Below the pieces are notes generated by a model. It was not told the DNA's origin. It ran no database searches and saw only the letters and a list, made by a program, of their open reading frames with translations. A program made the position numbers and the translations under genes. From the NCBI RefSeq assembly GCF_002843385.1, contig NZ_MVDE01000029.1, positions 1 through 62,007 on the forward strand: a stretch of 62,007 nucleotides of DNA. Direction: 5' to 3'. This document shows positions 16,854 through 25,163 of this stretch, in pieces; the first letter of the stretch is position 1; every line of letters begins with the position of its first letter. This stretch comes from Labilibaculum manganireducens (lineage in GTDB: Bacteria > Bacteroidota > Bacteroidia > Bacteroidales > Marinifilaceae).

Positions 16854-17432
16854 ATGGTTAAGAATAAAAAAATAGTTGGAATAGTATTATCAGGAGGGAA
16901 AAGTTCCAGAATGGGAAGTGAGAAAGGCTTGGTTGAATGGAAGGGAAAGCACTTGATTGAATATTCTATTGAAGCTTTGCAACCAATATGTGACCAACTG
17001 GTAATTAGTTCAAATATGGAATACTATAACTACTTGGGATATCCAATTATTGAAGATGAAATTAAGGAGTGTGGACCAATAGGAGGAATCTATTCCTGCA
17101 TGAAGGCAGTAAAGGCTGATTATTATCTTGTTATTTCTTGTGATGTGCCAAATGTATCTTTTCTTCTATTTGCTGATTTATTAAAACACATTGCTGATTT
17201 TGATGCAATTTTTCCTGCTGATAAAGATGGGAGGAGACAACCTTTAATAGCCGTTTATAGATCTTCTTGTAAAGATATAATAGAGAAAGAGTTATTTCAA
17301 GGTCATTTTAAAATGATGAGATTATTAGATTTGCTGCAAACCGAAACTTTCCAAATTTCAGAAGAATTACCGTATTATAATTCAAAAATGCTGTCAAATG
17401 CCAATTCGCCTGAGGATATAGATTCATTATAA
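16854..17432 (+). CDS. mobA: MobA, molybdenum cofactor guanylyltransferase
   Basis: MobA transfers GMP from GTP to molybdopterin, producing the bis-guanine dinucleotide form needed by DMSO-reductase-family enzymes. The 192 residues start with the nucleotidyltransferase motif GIVLSGGKSSRMGSEKG; further on are ECGPIGGIYSCM (guanine and Mg2+ region) and VISCDVPNV. The ATG at 16854 is preferred over a TTG two codons earlier that falls inside the -7 element. It lies upstream of the molybdoenzyme at 17755 on the same strand, an obvious functional link, although the 322-base gap implies a separate promoter for the enzyme. Confidence 0.95.
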   Translation: MVKNKKIVGIVLSGGKSSRMGSEKGLVEWKGKHLIEYSIEALQPICDQLVISSNMEYYNYLGYPIIEDEIKECGPIGGIYSCMKAVKADYYLVISCDVPNVSFLLFADLLKHIADFDAIFPADKDGRRQPLIAVYRSSCKDIIEKELFQGHFKMMRLLDLLQTETFQISEELPYYNSKMLSNANSPEDIDSL

Positions 17433-17754
17433 TTTCATTGAGGAAATAAATCGGTAATTGGAAGCGATTCTTGTATAGTGAGAATATTCTCAATATCAAT
17501 AGAAAAAAGATTTTTAGATCCTACTTTAGAGTTTATTGAAGAAAAATTGCATCAAATGTAATTTAGTAAAAATCTAAATAGTTATATGTTTGTTTGTATG
17601 AGCGTCTTTGGGGATTTTTCTTTTTTTAGATCAATTATAAAGTGGGTTTTTATGCTCTGCAGCATATTCTCAGATTGCCTTTTTACATATGTTTACATTC
17701 ATAGATGTATGTTTCTATATGTGTTTATGTGTATAAGTTTAAAGTATTCACAAT
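17433..17754. other. Intergenic regulatory region before the sulfur reductase operon
   Basis: A 322-base gap with no convincing gene. It contains a TAnnTTTG match (TATGTTTG, 17585-17592) about 160 bases before the next start. It also has a run of ATGT-rich words with an inverted pair ACATAT (17685-17690) / ATATGT (17717-17722). A regulator site is plausible, but none can be named. Confidence 0.45.
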
Positions 17755-19992
17755 ATGAAAAGCAGAAGACAGTTTTTGAAAATTAGTTCATTAAGTGCCG
17801 CCGGATTGGTTTTTGGTGGAGGATTATTGGAAACGTTTGCCGATAATCTACTGAAGAACAATCAATCTTATTTTAAAGGGCCTTATGATTTTGCGCGCAC
17901 TCCAACTTATTGCGAAGTATGTTTTTGGAAGTGTGCCGGATGGGTTCATAAGGATGAAAACGGTAGAATTAAGAAAATTATCGGAAACGATGACGACCCT
18001 AATTGCAACGGAAGATTTTGCCCGAGAGGTACCGGAGGTGTTGGAATGTATTTCGACAGAGATCGTTTGAAAACCCCTTTAATTAGAACTGATGTGAGGG
18101 GAAAACAATCATTTCGGGAAGCTACCTGGGATGAGGCTTTTGATTACATAGCTTCCAAAATGAACAAAATTAAAGAGGAGCATGGCCCGGAATGTACGGC
18201 CTTGTTTACTCACGGTTCAGGAGGTAAATATTTTGGTAATTTGTTAAAAGGCTTTGGTTCCAACAACATAGCTGCTCCTTCTTATGCACAATGTCGTGGC
18301 CCCCGCGAAGTAGCTTTTTTGGCTACCTTTGGACAAGGGATAAATTCTCCTGAAAATACGGACATCCGGGATACTAAATGTCTGGTGCTTATTGGATCGC
18401 ACTTGGGTGAGAATATGCACAACGGACAGGTTCAGGAAATGTCTGATGCGATTGATAAAGGGACAACTATAATTACTGTTGATCCTCGTTTTTCAACCGT
18501 TGCAGGAAAATCAAAGCATTGGTTGCCAATTAAACCATCAACAGATATTGCACTTCTTCTTTCGTGGATGAATGTGATCATAAATGAAGAATTATTTGAT
18601 AAAAAATATGTAGAGAAGTACACATTCGGTTTTGATCTGTTAAAAGCTTATGTGCAGCCATTTACCCCGGAGTGGGCTTACGGAATTACTACAATAAAAC
18701 CTCAGCAGATACGTGATACAGCCCATGAAATGGCAAATGCGGCTCCTGCAGTAATTGTTCATCCCGGCAGACATGTTACCTGGTATGGAGATGATACACA
18801 AAGATTACGTGCAGTGGCTATTTTAAATGCTCTGCTAGGTAGTTGGGGACGAAGAGGTGGATTTTATAATCCGGAGAAAGCTTCTGTTCCTCATTTTCAT
18901 TTACCTGATTTTCCAAAACCAAATAAGAACTGGCGTGATGCCATGGGAGGGAAATATAAGCTTGCTGATTTAGCACTTGCTTCTGGTGTATGTCAGGCAA
19001 CAATACCAAGTCCGGAAATGAGTTGTTCAATTAAGGGGTGGATCGTGAATGGAACCAATCTGATTAATACCTTGCCGGATCAAAAGAAAACCATTGCAGC
19101 TATTCAAGCTCTTGATTTATTGGTGGTAGTAGATACCATGCCAATGGAAATTACTGGTTATGCCGATGTGGTTCTGCCAGAGTGTACTTATCTGGAAAGA
19201 TATGATTCTTTACGGATATCGCAGGGAAGAGTCCCCAGTATTGCACTAAGAATGCCGGCAGTTGATCCTTTGTACAATACAAAACCTGCCTTTTGGATGG
19301 CTCGTGAACTGGCTAAGAAATTAGATTTACTTCAATATTTCCCATTTGAAACCATAGAAGAAGAGATTGACTGGGAATTAAAACAAGTAGGTTCTTCATT
19401 GGAAGAAATGCAGCGCATAGGAGTGAAACTTTTAGATCGTGAAGCTGACGATTTGTATTTTGGTGAAGATGAGGATGTAGAATTCAATACCAATACAGGT
19501 AAAATAGAGTTGTACTCAACAGCTTTGGAGGAAGAAGGATTTGATCCGTTTCCGGTGTTTACTCAGCATCCGGAACCCGATAGTGGTTTTTATCGCTTAA
19601 TATATGGCCGAGCACCAATGCATACTTTTAGCCGAACGGCTAATAATCCAAATCTTACTGATTTAATGGACGAAAATTCGGTTTGGGTGAATCCTAAAGT
19701 GGCTAAGGTATGGGATTTGAAAAACGATCAGTACGTTTATTTAGAAAATCAGGATGGAGTAATTTCGGACTTTAAAATAAAAGTACGAATAACGGAACGT
19801 ATCCGATGGGATTCTGTTTATATGGTTCATGGTTTTGGACACGCCGATAAACGCATGACAAGAGCCTTTGGAAAAGGAGTGAGCGATACCCAGATGATTA
19901 CCAATGTAATGATTGATCCAATAATGGGAGGAACAGGAATGCGCGGGAATTTTGTGACGTTTCGATTTGATAACAAAAAAGCGGAGGTGTAA
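17755..19992 (+). CDS. Molybdopterin oxidoreductase, PsrA/PhsA-like catalytic subunit
   Basis: A 745-residue DMSO-reductase-family enzyme of the polysulfide/thiosulfate (or related tetrathionate/arsenate) reductase type. It has a canonical Tat signal (MKSRRQFLK followed by a hydrophobic stretch), so it is folded with its cofactor and exported. The [4Fe-4S] ligands are Cys53, Cys56, Cys60 and Cys89 (CEVCFWKC and FCPRGTGG). The likely molybdenum ligand is Cys180 in SYAQCRGPRE. C-terminal motifs include YGRAPMHTFSRTANNP. The next genes encode the ferredoxin and membrane subunits, completing a PsrABC-like complex on the periplasmic side that takes electrons from menaquinol. The exact substrate cannot be fixed; the sulfur-handling neighbours favour polysulfide, thiosulfate or tetrathionate. 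Confidence 0.93.
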   Translation: MKSRRQFLKISSLSAAGLVFGGGLLETFADNLLKNNQSYFKGPYDFARTPTYCEVCFWKCAGWVHKDENGRIKKIIGNDDDPNCNGRFCPRGTGGVGMYFDRDRLKTPLIRTDVRGKQSFREATWDEAFDYIASKMNKIKEEHGPECTALFTHGSGGKYFGNLLKGFGSNNIAAPSYAQCRGPREVAFLATFGQGINSPENTDIRDTKCLVLIGSHLGENMHNGQVQEMSDAIDKGTTIITVDPRFSTVAGKSKHWLPIKPSTDIALLLSWMNVIINEELFDKKYVEKYTFGFDLLKAYVQPFTPEWAYGITTIKPQQIRDTAHEMANAAPAVIVHPGRHVTWYGDDTQRLRAVAILNALLGSWGRRGGFYNPEKASVPHFHLPDFPKPNKNWRDAMGGKYKLADLALASGVCQATIPSPEMSCSIKGWIVNGTNLINTLPDQKKTIAAIQALDLLVVVDTMPMEITGYADVVLPECTYLERYDSLRISQGRVPSIALRMPAVDPLYNTKPAFWMARELAKKLDLLQYFPFETIEEEIDWELKQVGSSLEEMQRIGVKLLDREADDLYFGEDEDVEFNTNTGKIELYSTALEEEGFDPFPVFTQHPEPDSGFYRLIYGRAPMHTFSRTANNPNLTDLMDENSVWVNPKVAKVWDLKNDQYVYLENQDGVISDFKIKVRITERIRWDSVYMVHGFGHADKRMTRAFGKGVSDTQMITNVMIDPIMGGTGMRGNFVTFRFDNKKAEV

Positions 19993-19995
19993 GCT

Positions 19996-20529
19996 ATGAG
20001 ATATGCAATGGCTATTGATACGAAAAAGTGTGTAGGCTGCAGCGACTGCGTAGTAGCTTGCCAAACCGAAAATGATGTCCCTATTGGTCACTGCCGTGAT
20101 TGGGTGGTGGAAGTAATGGATGGAACATATCCTCAATTGGAAATTGAATTGCGTTCCGAACGGTGTAATCATTGTAAAAATTCACCTTGCGTGCGTTGTT
20201 GCCCAACCGGAGCCAGTCATTATTCCGATGGAGGAATTGTATTGGTTACTAAGAATGAATGTATTGGCTGCAGTGCCTGTATTACATCATGCCCTTATGA
20301 TGCAAGATATGTTCATCCCGATGGATATGTGGATAAATGTACATTTTGTTTGCACAGGGTGAAAAAAGGAATGCAACCTGCCTGTGTCGCAGTTTGCCCT
20401 ACAAAATGCATGTATTTTGGTGATTTGGATGATCCAGGAAGTGAGGTTTCCGAAGTGTTGAAAAAACGAAAGTACAAAACCTTAATTCCTGAAGCAGGAA
20501 CAAAACCTCAATTGTATTTCCTAATCTGA
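19996..20529 (+). CDS. PsrB-like four-cluster ferredoxin subunit
   Basis: A 177-residue iron-sulfur protein that passes electrons between the membrane subunit and the molybdoenzyme. Four [4Fe-4S] clusters are indicated by the cysteine groups: CVGCSDCVVAC near the N-terminus, CNHCKNSPCVRCCP, CIGCSACITSCP and CTFC with ACVAVCPTKC. This is the DmsB/PsrB/NrfC pattern. It has no signal of its own, so it is presumably exported together with the Tat-bearing catalytic subunit. It starts three bases after the catalytic gene stop. Confidence 0.95.
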   Translation: MRYAMAIDTKKCVGCSDCVVACQTENDVPIGHCRDWVVEVMDGTYPQLEIELRSERCNHCKNSPCVRCCPTGASHYSDGGIVLVTKNECIGCSACITSCPYDARYVHPDGYVDKCTFCLHRVKKGMQPACVAVCPTKCMYFGDLDDPGSEVSEVLKKRKYKTLIPEAGTKPQLYFLI

Positions 20530-20542
20530 TAAAACTAACAAA

Positions 20543-21484
20543 ATGAGAGAAGAAATAATTGTAAGTGGAAGAAATAACCCACTCATCGATCCTCAGTTAC
20601 ATGTTTGGCACTGGGAAATACCAACTTATTTGTTTTTGGGTGGTTTGGCGGCAGGTGTGATGTTTTTTGCGGCCTTGTATTATCTGAGAGGCAGAGAAAA
20701 TGATTACCGGACAGCCGTGAAATTAGCGCCAATGATAGCTCCAATTGCTTTGGCTTTAGGCCTTATCGCTTTGTTTCTAGATCTACATCACAAACTATAT
20801 TTTTGGAGATTATATACTACCATCAGACTGGAATCTCCAATGTCGTGGGGAGCGTGGACTTTAATGATTGTTACACCTGTTTCGATTATTTGGAGTGCTC
20901 TTCATATTAAGGAACTATTTCCAAATTGGGATTGGAAGTTTGATTTTGCGAAAGAGCTTATTGGTTTTTTTGAGAAAAACAAGAAAGTATTAGCCTGGAT
21001 CATGTTGATTTCATCGGCGATACTTGGAATTTATACCGGAATTTTATTTTCTGCATTTAATGCAAGACCATTGTGGAATACATCTATTATGGGGCCTTTA
21101 TTTTTAGCTTCCGGATTATCGGCAGGTTCGGCTGTTGTAATCTGGATGTCAAAAAATCATGCAGAGCGTAAGCGGTTTGCTCAATTGGATCTAATGATTA
21201 TTGGAATCGAACTATTTCTGATTATTCACATGTTCATGGGATTTTTGGCTAGTACTCAAGTTCAAATTGACGCTGTAAATTTATTTTTAGGAGGTCCTTA
21301 CACAGCTTCATTCTGGGGATTTGTAGTCATTTTAGGGATGATTGTTCCTGCAATACTGGAAGGTCTGGAATTAAAAGGGTATAAAATACCTGTCGCCATT
21401 CCAGTTGTCTTGGTTCTGTTTGGAAGTGTAATGCTTCGATTCATTATTTCGAATGCAGGACAGGCTAGTCGCTGGCTTTATTGA
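20543..21484 (+). CDS. NrfD/PsrC-like membrane quinol-oxidising subunit
   Basis: An integral membrane protein of 313 residues with eight or nine hydrophobic helices, of the NrfD/PsrC family. It anchors the reductase and oxidises menaquinol. Recognisable segments are HWEIPTYLFLGGLAAGVMFF near the first helix, LDLHHKLYFWRLY and LESPMSWGAWTLM. The early helix with PTYLFLGG and the SPMSWG loop are typical of PsrC rather than of DmsC. It follows the ferredoxin gene by 13 bases. Confidence 0.93.
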   Translation: MREEIIVSGRNNPLIDPQLHVWHWEIPTYLFLGGLAAGVMFFAALYYLRGRENDYRTAVKLAPMIAPIALALGLIALFLDLHHKLYFWRLYTTIRLESPMSWGAWTLMIVTPVSIIWSALHIKELFPNWDWKFDFAKELIGFFEKNKKVLAWIMLISSAILGIYTGILFSAFNARPLWNTSIMGPLFLASGLSAGSAVVIWMSKNHAERKRFAQLDLMIIGIELFLIIHMFMGFLASTQVQIDAVNLFLGGPYTASFWGFVVILGMIVPAILEGLELKGYKIPVAIPVVLVLFGSVMLRFIISNAGQASRWLY

Positions 21485-21529
21485 TTTGAGTGTTAATTTA
21501 TCTGTAAAAACTATATAAACAATATAACT

Positions 21530-22054
21530 ATGAGCGAAGTGAAAAAAACAAAATACCTAAACCCATATGTTGGTGGGGTATTGCTAGGTCTCGTACTTTT
21601 GGCCGCCAATTTTGTTTCTGGTCGCGGACTAGGTGCAAGTGGTGCAATAAAAAGTGCAGTGGTTACTACTGTAAGTTTGGTTATGCCTTCTCACGTTGAA
21701 AACTCTGCTTTTTATACTGAATACAAAGAATCTCATCCCGGCAACCTAATGAAATCATGGTTGGTTTTCGAAATGATAGGTGTTTTAATTGGAGGGTTTC
21801 TTTCAGGAGCTTTTGCAAAACGCTTAAAATTTAAGGTTGAGCATTCACCTAAAATTACTTCTAAGAGAAGAATAATATTTGCCGTTTTGGGAGGTGTATT
21901 ATTTGGTTTTGGATCTCAGTTGGGAAGAGGTTGTACCAGTGGATCAGCCTTAAGTGGTATGGCTGTTTTATCGGTAGGAGGATTTCTTACCATGGCGTTT
22001 ATTTTTGGAACAGCTTTCGCCTTAGCTTACTTTTTCCGTAAAAACTGGATCTAA
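21530..22054 (+). CDS. YeeE/YedE half-transporter (PmpA/TsuA-like, first half)
   Basis: A 174-residue membrane protein with four or five helices, one half of the YeeE/YedE family. Full-length TsuA-type members import thiosulfate through cysteine-lined pores. The family motif GSQLGRGCTSGSALSGMAVL carries Cys135. An earlier glycine-rich segment, GRGLGASGA, lacks the cysteine that some members have. The other half is encoded next, eight bases later. The split form resembles PmpA/PmpB pairs, which were linked to sulfur-compound transport. Confidence 0.9.
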   Translation: MSEVKKTKYLNPYVGGVLLGLVLLAANFVSGRGLGASGAIKSAVVTTVSLVMPSHVENSAFYTEYKESHPGNLMKSWLVFEMIGVLIGGFLSGAFAKRLKFKVEHSPKITSKRRIIFAVLGGVLFGFGSQLGRGCTSGSALSGMAVLSVGGFLTMAFIFGTAFALAYFFRKNWI

Positions 22055-22061
22055 ATTTTAA

Positions 22062-22673
22062 ATGTATTTAAACTTATTTGTTATGGGACCATTAATAGTT
22101 AACGAAATAATTTCACCAAACACCAATTTGCTAATTGCGATGCTAATTGGAATCGGGTTTGGTTTTGTATTGGAATCAAGTGGATTCTCATCTAGTCGTA
22201 AGTTAGCAGGAATGTTTTATGGCTACGATACCACAGTATTAAAAGTGTTTTTTACAGCAGCAATTACTGCAATGATCGGTTTGTTGTTTTTCAGTCTGTT
22301 CGGATGGATAGATTTGAGTTATGTCTATGTTAATCCAACTTACTTAACTTCAGCTATGGTTGGAGGTGCAGTAATGGGAGCTGGTTTTATTATTGGAGGA
22401 TTTTGTCCCGGCACTGCTTTTTGTGCATTGTCAATAGGTAAATTGGATGCATTGGCATTTATAGGTGGTTTAGTTCTCGGAATTATTTTCTTTACAGAAG
22501 GTTACCCTATGTGGGAGGATTTGTATAAAGCCAACTTTATGGGCACACCAACAATGAACGAATTGCTCGATATTCCTCGCGGAATATTTGCTTTGGGATT
22601 AATTTTGGCGGCTTTTGCTATGTTCTGGGTAGGCGAATGGGCTGAGAAAAAATTTCCCCGTGAGGAGTATTAA
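22062..22673 (+). CDS. YeeE/YedE half-transporter (PmpB-like, second half)
   Basis: A 203-residue membrane protein with about six helices, completing the pair. The cysteine motif GGFCPGTAFCALSIGKLDA holds Cys115 and Cys121, as in TsuA-type pores. GFVLESSGFSSSRKLAGMFYG near the N-terminus is the second conserved segment. The start may instead be the ATG seven codons later. Adjacent to the PsrABC-like genes, the pair probably moves thiosulfate or another reduced sulfur species across the inner membrane. Confidence 0.9.
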   Translation: MYLNLFVMGPLIVNEIISPNTNLLIAMLIGIGFGFVLESSGFSSSRKLAGMFYGYDTTVLKVFFTAAITAMIGLLFFSLFGWIDLSYVYVNPTYLTSAMVGGAVMGAGFIIGGFCPGTAFCALSIGKLDALAFIGGLVLGIIFFTEGYPMWEDLYKANFMGTPTMNELLDIPRGIFALGLILAAFAMFWVGEWAEKKFPREEY

Positions 22674-22852
22674 TATTCTTTGGGATATCTTGACTAAAGA
22701 AAATAAATGATTTAACTTGATATATAGCTAGTTAACCTTATAAAAAACAATCGTATGAAACGTCCATGCCAAAACATTTTTTGACACACAGGGAGATGAT
22801 TATTCCAGCATGGTAAGTTCCATATGGCAACTGAAAAACAAATAATAAACAT

Positions 22853-23473
22853 ATGAAAATGAGATTGATATTGGCATCTGTATTTATTCCATTAGGAATT
22901 ATTATTGCTGCAGTGCCCGAAAATACAACCAAGCCGTTTCGTTTAACTGCTGGTGAATTACTAAACGAGATACATGAAGGAACTCAATTTATAAGCACCG
23001 ATCAAATCGCTGATATGTTAGTGCAAAAAGATCCAAGTCTTCAATTAATTGATGTTCGTACTCAGGCAGAGTTTGAAAAATATAGTCTTCCGGGATCTGT
23101 TAATATCCCTCTTTCTGATCTTTTATCAGAAGAATGGAATGATTTTTTGGATCAAGGTGTAAAAATGAATGTGTTTTATTCCAATGGGAATTTGAAGGCA
23201 AATGAGGCTTGGATGATTACTCGTCAGTTGGGTTTTAAGAATAATTACGTTCTTCAGGGAGGTTTAAATTATTGGGCCGAAACAATTCTTAATCCACAAG
23301 CTCCAAAATCTGTTCTTGCTGATGATGAAATTGCAAAATACGATTTCCGTAAAGGGGCAAGTGCTGCTCTTGGAGGTGGAAATGCTGTTGTTTCTAATAG
23401 TACTGAAGGTAAAACAGCAAAGCCACCTATTGTAAAAAAGAAAAAGAAGAAAAAAGTCGCTGGAGGGTGCTAA
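22853..23473 (+). CDS. Rhodanese-like protein lacking the usual active-site cysteine, with C-terminal Cys
   Basis: A 206-residue protein with a weak N-terminal hydrophobic signal (about 1-20) and a rhodanese domain (about 45-150: LIDVRTQAEFEKYSLPGSVN, QLGFKNNYVLQGGLNYW). The catalytic loop, normally with cysteine after VVY, reads VFYSNGNLKANEA, so Ser110 occupies the cysteine position. The domain is followed by a flexible tail of about 50 residues, rich in Gly, Ala, Ser and Lys, ending in a lysine run and VAGGC. Cys206, the final residue, is the only cysteine in the protein. It is the last gene of the reductase and transporter run, with a terminator behind. Loss of classical sulfurtransferase activity is expected; a sulfur-carrier role for the tail is a hypothesis. 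Confidence 0.9.
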   Translation: MKMRLILASVFIPLGIIIAAVPENTTKPFRLTAGELLNEIHEGTQFISTDQIADMLVQKDPSLQLIDVRTQAEFEKYSLPGSVNIPLSDLLSEEWNDFLDQGVKMNVFYSNGNLKANEAWMITRQLGFKNNYVLQGGLNYWAETILNPQAPKSVLADDEIAKYDFRKGASAALGGGNAVVSNSTEGKTAKPPIVKKKKKKKVAGGC

Positions 23474-23489
23474 TTTTTGCATTCTTATT

Positions 23490-23529
23490 AAAAAGCCTTT
23501 TCGATTAGTTTCGGAAAGGCTTTTTTTTT
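23490..23529 (+). terminator. Terminator after the rhodanese gene
   Basis: A 14-15 bp stem (AAAAAGCCTTTTCGA with TTCGGAAAGGCTTTTT, one G-T pair) followed by a long T run. It separates the reductase run from the outer-membrane gene. Confidence 0.92.
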
Positions 23530-23818
23530 GAATTCAACTTTTAATTTTTTTGACTAAACAAAGAGATATATCGATATAATTATTGGGAAAAACGCATTTC
23601 ATTATTGATATACGATTGTGTTTGTATCTCCCTTATTTACATTCAGTTAAAATAATTAAATCATTGTAAAAAAAAGTTTTGCAAACTATTGGTATTTAGA
23701 TAGTTTAAGATGTGTTAGGTTTTATATGTAGATATATGATATAAAACATATATGGATGAATATAGAGTTTGTATTTTGTTTTGGAATCCTAATTATATCA
23801 AACTAATAAAAACAGAAA

Positions 23819-25081
23819 ATGAAAAATACTTTTAAGATTGTTTTTTCGGCTCTAATTGTATTGGCTGGAATCTTTTCTACTCAGTCTGTTAAGGCAACAG
23901 ATGGGTATTTTGGTGTGGGTTACGGCGCGCAAAATAAAGGTTTAGCTGGTGCTGGTATCGCATGGTATCAAAATTCATTAATCAACGGTAATCCTGCGGG
24001 GCATGTTTTTCTGGGAAAACAATATCAGGTTGGTGTTGGGTTTTTTAACCCTAATCGTGAATATACAGTTACAGGAAATCCTTCTGGAGCGCCAGCTTTC
24101 GGATTAACTCCTGGAAATGTGAAAAGTGACTCAAAATTATTCTTAATGCCGAGCATGGGTGCCAATTGGATGATCAATGAAAAAAGTAGTTTCTCTGCAA
24201 CTCTTTTTGGTAATGGAGGGATGAATACTGATTATCCTACACAGACATTTTACGATCAGAGTTCTTCAACTACTGGTGTGGATCTAGGACAGATGTTTTT
24301 GGGTTTGACCTATTCAAGAAAAATAGCCGAGAAACACAGTTTTGGTATTACTGCTTTATTGGCTTATCAATATTTTGAAGCAAAAGGTTTATCCGCATTT
24401 AAACCAATGTCTGGTGCTCCAAACAAATTAACAAACAATGGTCACGATAGTGGTTTTGGTTATGGAGTTAAGTTTGGATATATGGGTGAATTAGCAAAAG
24501 GATTGCATTTGGGAGCCAGTTATCAAACCATGTTGTACATGAGTGAATTTGATGATTATGCCGGTCTTTTTGCAGAGCAGGGAGATTTCAATATTCCATC
24601 TACATGGACTGTTGGTTTGGCTTATGAAATCAACGAAGATTGGGCTGTAATGGCAGATTACAAAGTAATCAATTATACTGATGTGGCTTCAGTTTCCAAT
24701 AAGATGGATCCGATGGCATTTGCAACAGCTCCGCTTGGATCAGATAAAGGTGCAGGTTTTGGATGGCAAGACATAAATGTTTGGAAGTTCGGAGTTGAAT
24801 TTGCCGGTGTTAATACATGGACTTTTCGTGGGGGATACTCGCATACAGATCAGCCAGTTCCAAATTCAGAAGTAATGTTCAATATTTTGGCTCCCGGAGT
24901 TATTGAAGATCACATTACTTTAGGTTGTTCAAAAACTTTGGGTGATTCTGGAAAAGCTCTTCACTTGGCATTGGTTTATGCATTGCCATCAAGTGTTAAA
25001 GGAATGAATCCCATGGATCCTGCTCAAACAATTGAATTGGAAATGAATCAATTTGAAGTAGAAATCGCATTTACTTTTTAA
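23819..25081 (+). CDS. FadL/OmpP1-type outer-membrane transport protein
   Basis: A 420-residue outer-membrane beta-barrel of the FadL/TodX/OmpP1 family, which imports hydrophobic compounds. A signal peptide (1-26, ending VKA) precedes the plug-like N-terminus TDGYFGVGYGAQNKGLAGAG with the family NPA motif in NGNPAGHVF. The rest is amphipathic strands, ending in the aromatic residue needed for barrel assembly (IAFTF). It lies after the sulfur genes on the same strand with its own 290-base upstream region and strong terminator. It may take up a hydrophobic sulfur compound, but fatty acids or aromatics are equally possible. Confidence 0.9.
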   Translation: MKNTFKIVFSALIVLAGIFSTQSVKATDGYFGVGYGAQNKGLAGAGIAWYQNSLINGNPAGHVFLGKQYQVGVGFFNPNREYTVTGNPSGAPAFGLTPGNVKSDSKLFLMPSMGANWMINEKSSFSATLFGNGGMNTDYPTQTFYDQSSSTTGVDLGQMFLGLTYSRKIAEKHSFGITALLAYQYFEAKGLSAFKPMSGAPNKLTNNGHDSGFGYGVKFGYMGELAKGLHLGASYQTMLYMSEFDDYAGLFAEQGDFNIPSTWTVGLAYEINEDWAVMADYKVINYTDVASVSNKMDPMAFATAPLGSDKGAGFGWQDINVWKFGVEFAGVNTWTFRGGYSHTDQPVPNSEVMFNILAPGVIEDHITLGCSKTLGDSGKALHLALVYALPSSVKGMNPMDPAQTIELEMNQFEVEIAFTF

Positions 25082-25101
25082 TGCTGCATATATTGAAGTA
25101 A

Positions 25102-25134
25102 AAAGAGGTTTTCTTTCATGAAAACCTCTTTTTT
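25102..25134. terminator. Terminator between the FadL-type gene and the ATP-grasp gene
   Basis: AAAGAGGTTTTC / GAAAACCTCTTT, a perfect 12-bp stem with a 6-base loop. T runs follow on the plus strand and A residues precede it, so it may serve both convergent genes. Confidence 0.92.
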
Positions 25135-25163
25135 ATTTTGTAAATCAGCATTTTTAAAGGAAA

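Noticed and set aside
17586-17786. Plus-strand frame of 66 codons before the molybdoenzyme
   Set aside because: It overlaps the true start region of the Tat signal in another frame, and its composition reflects T-rich upstream DNA.
22738-22932. Minus-strand frame across the rhodanese start
   Set aside because: It overlaps the signal of the rhodanese and has no features of its own.
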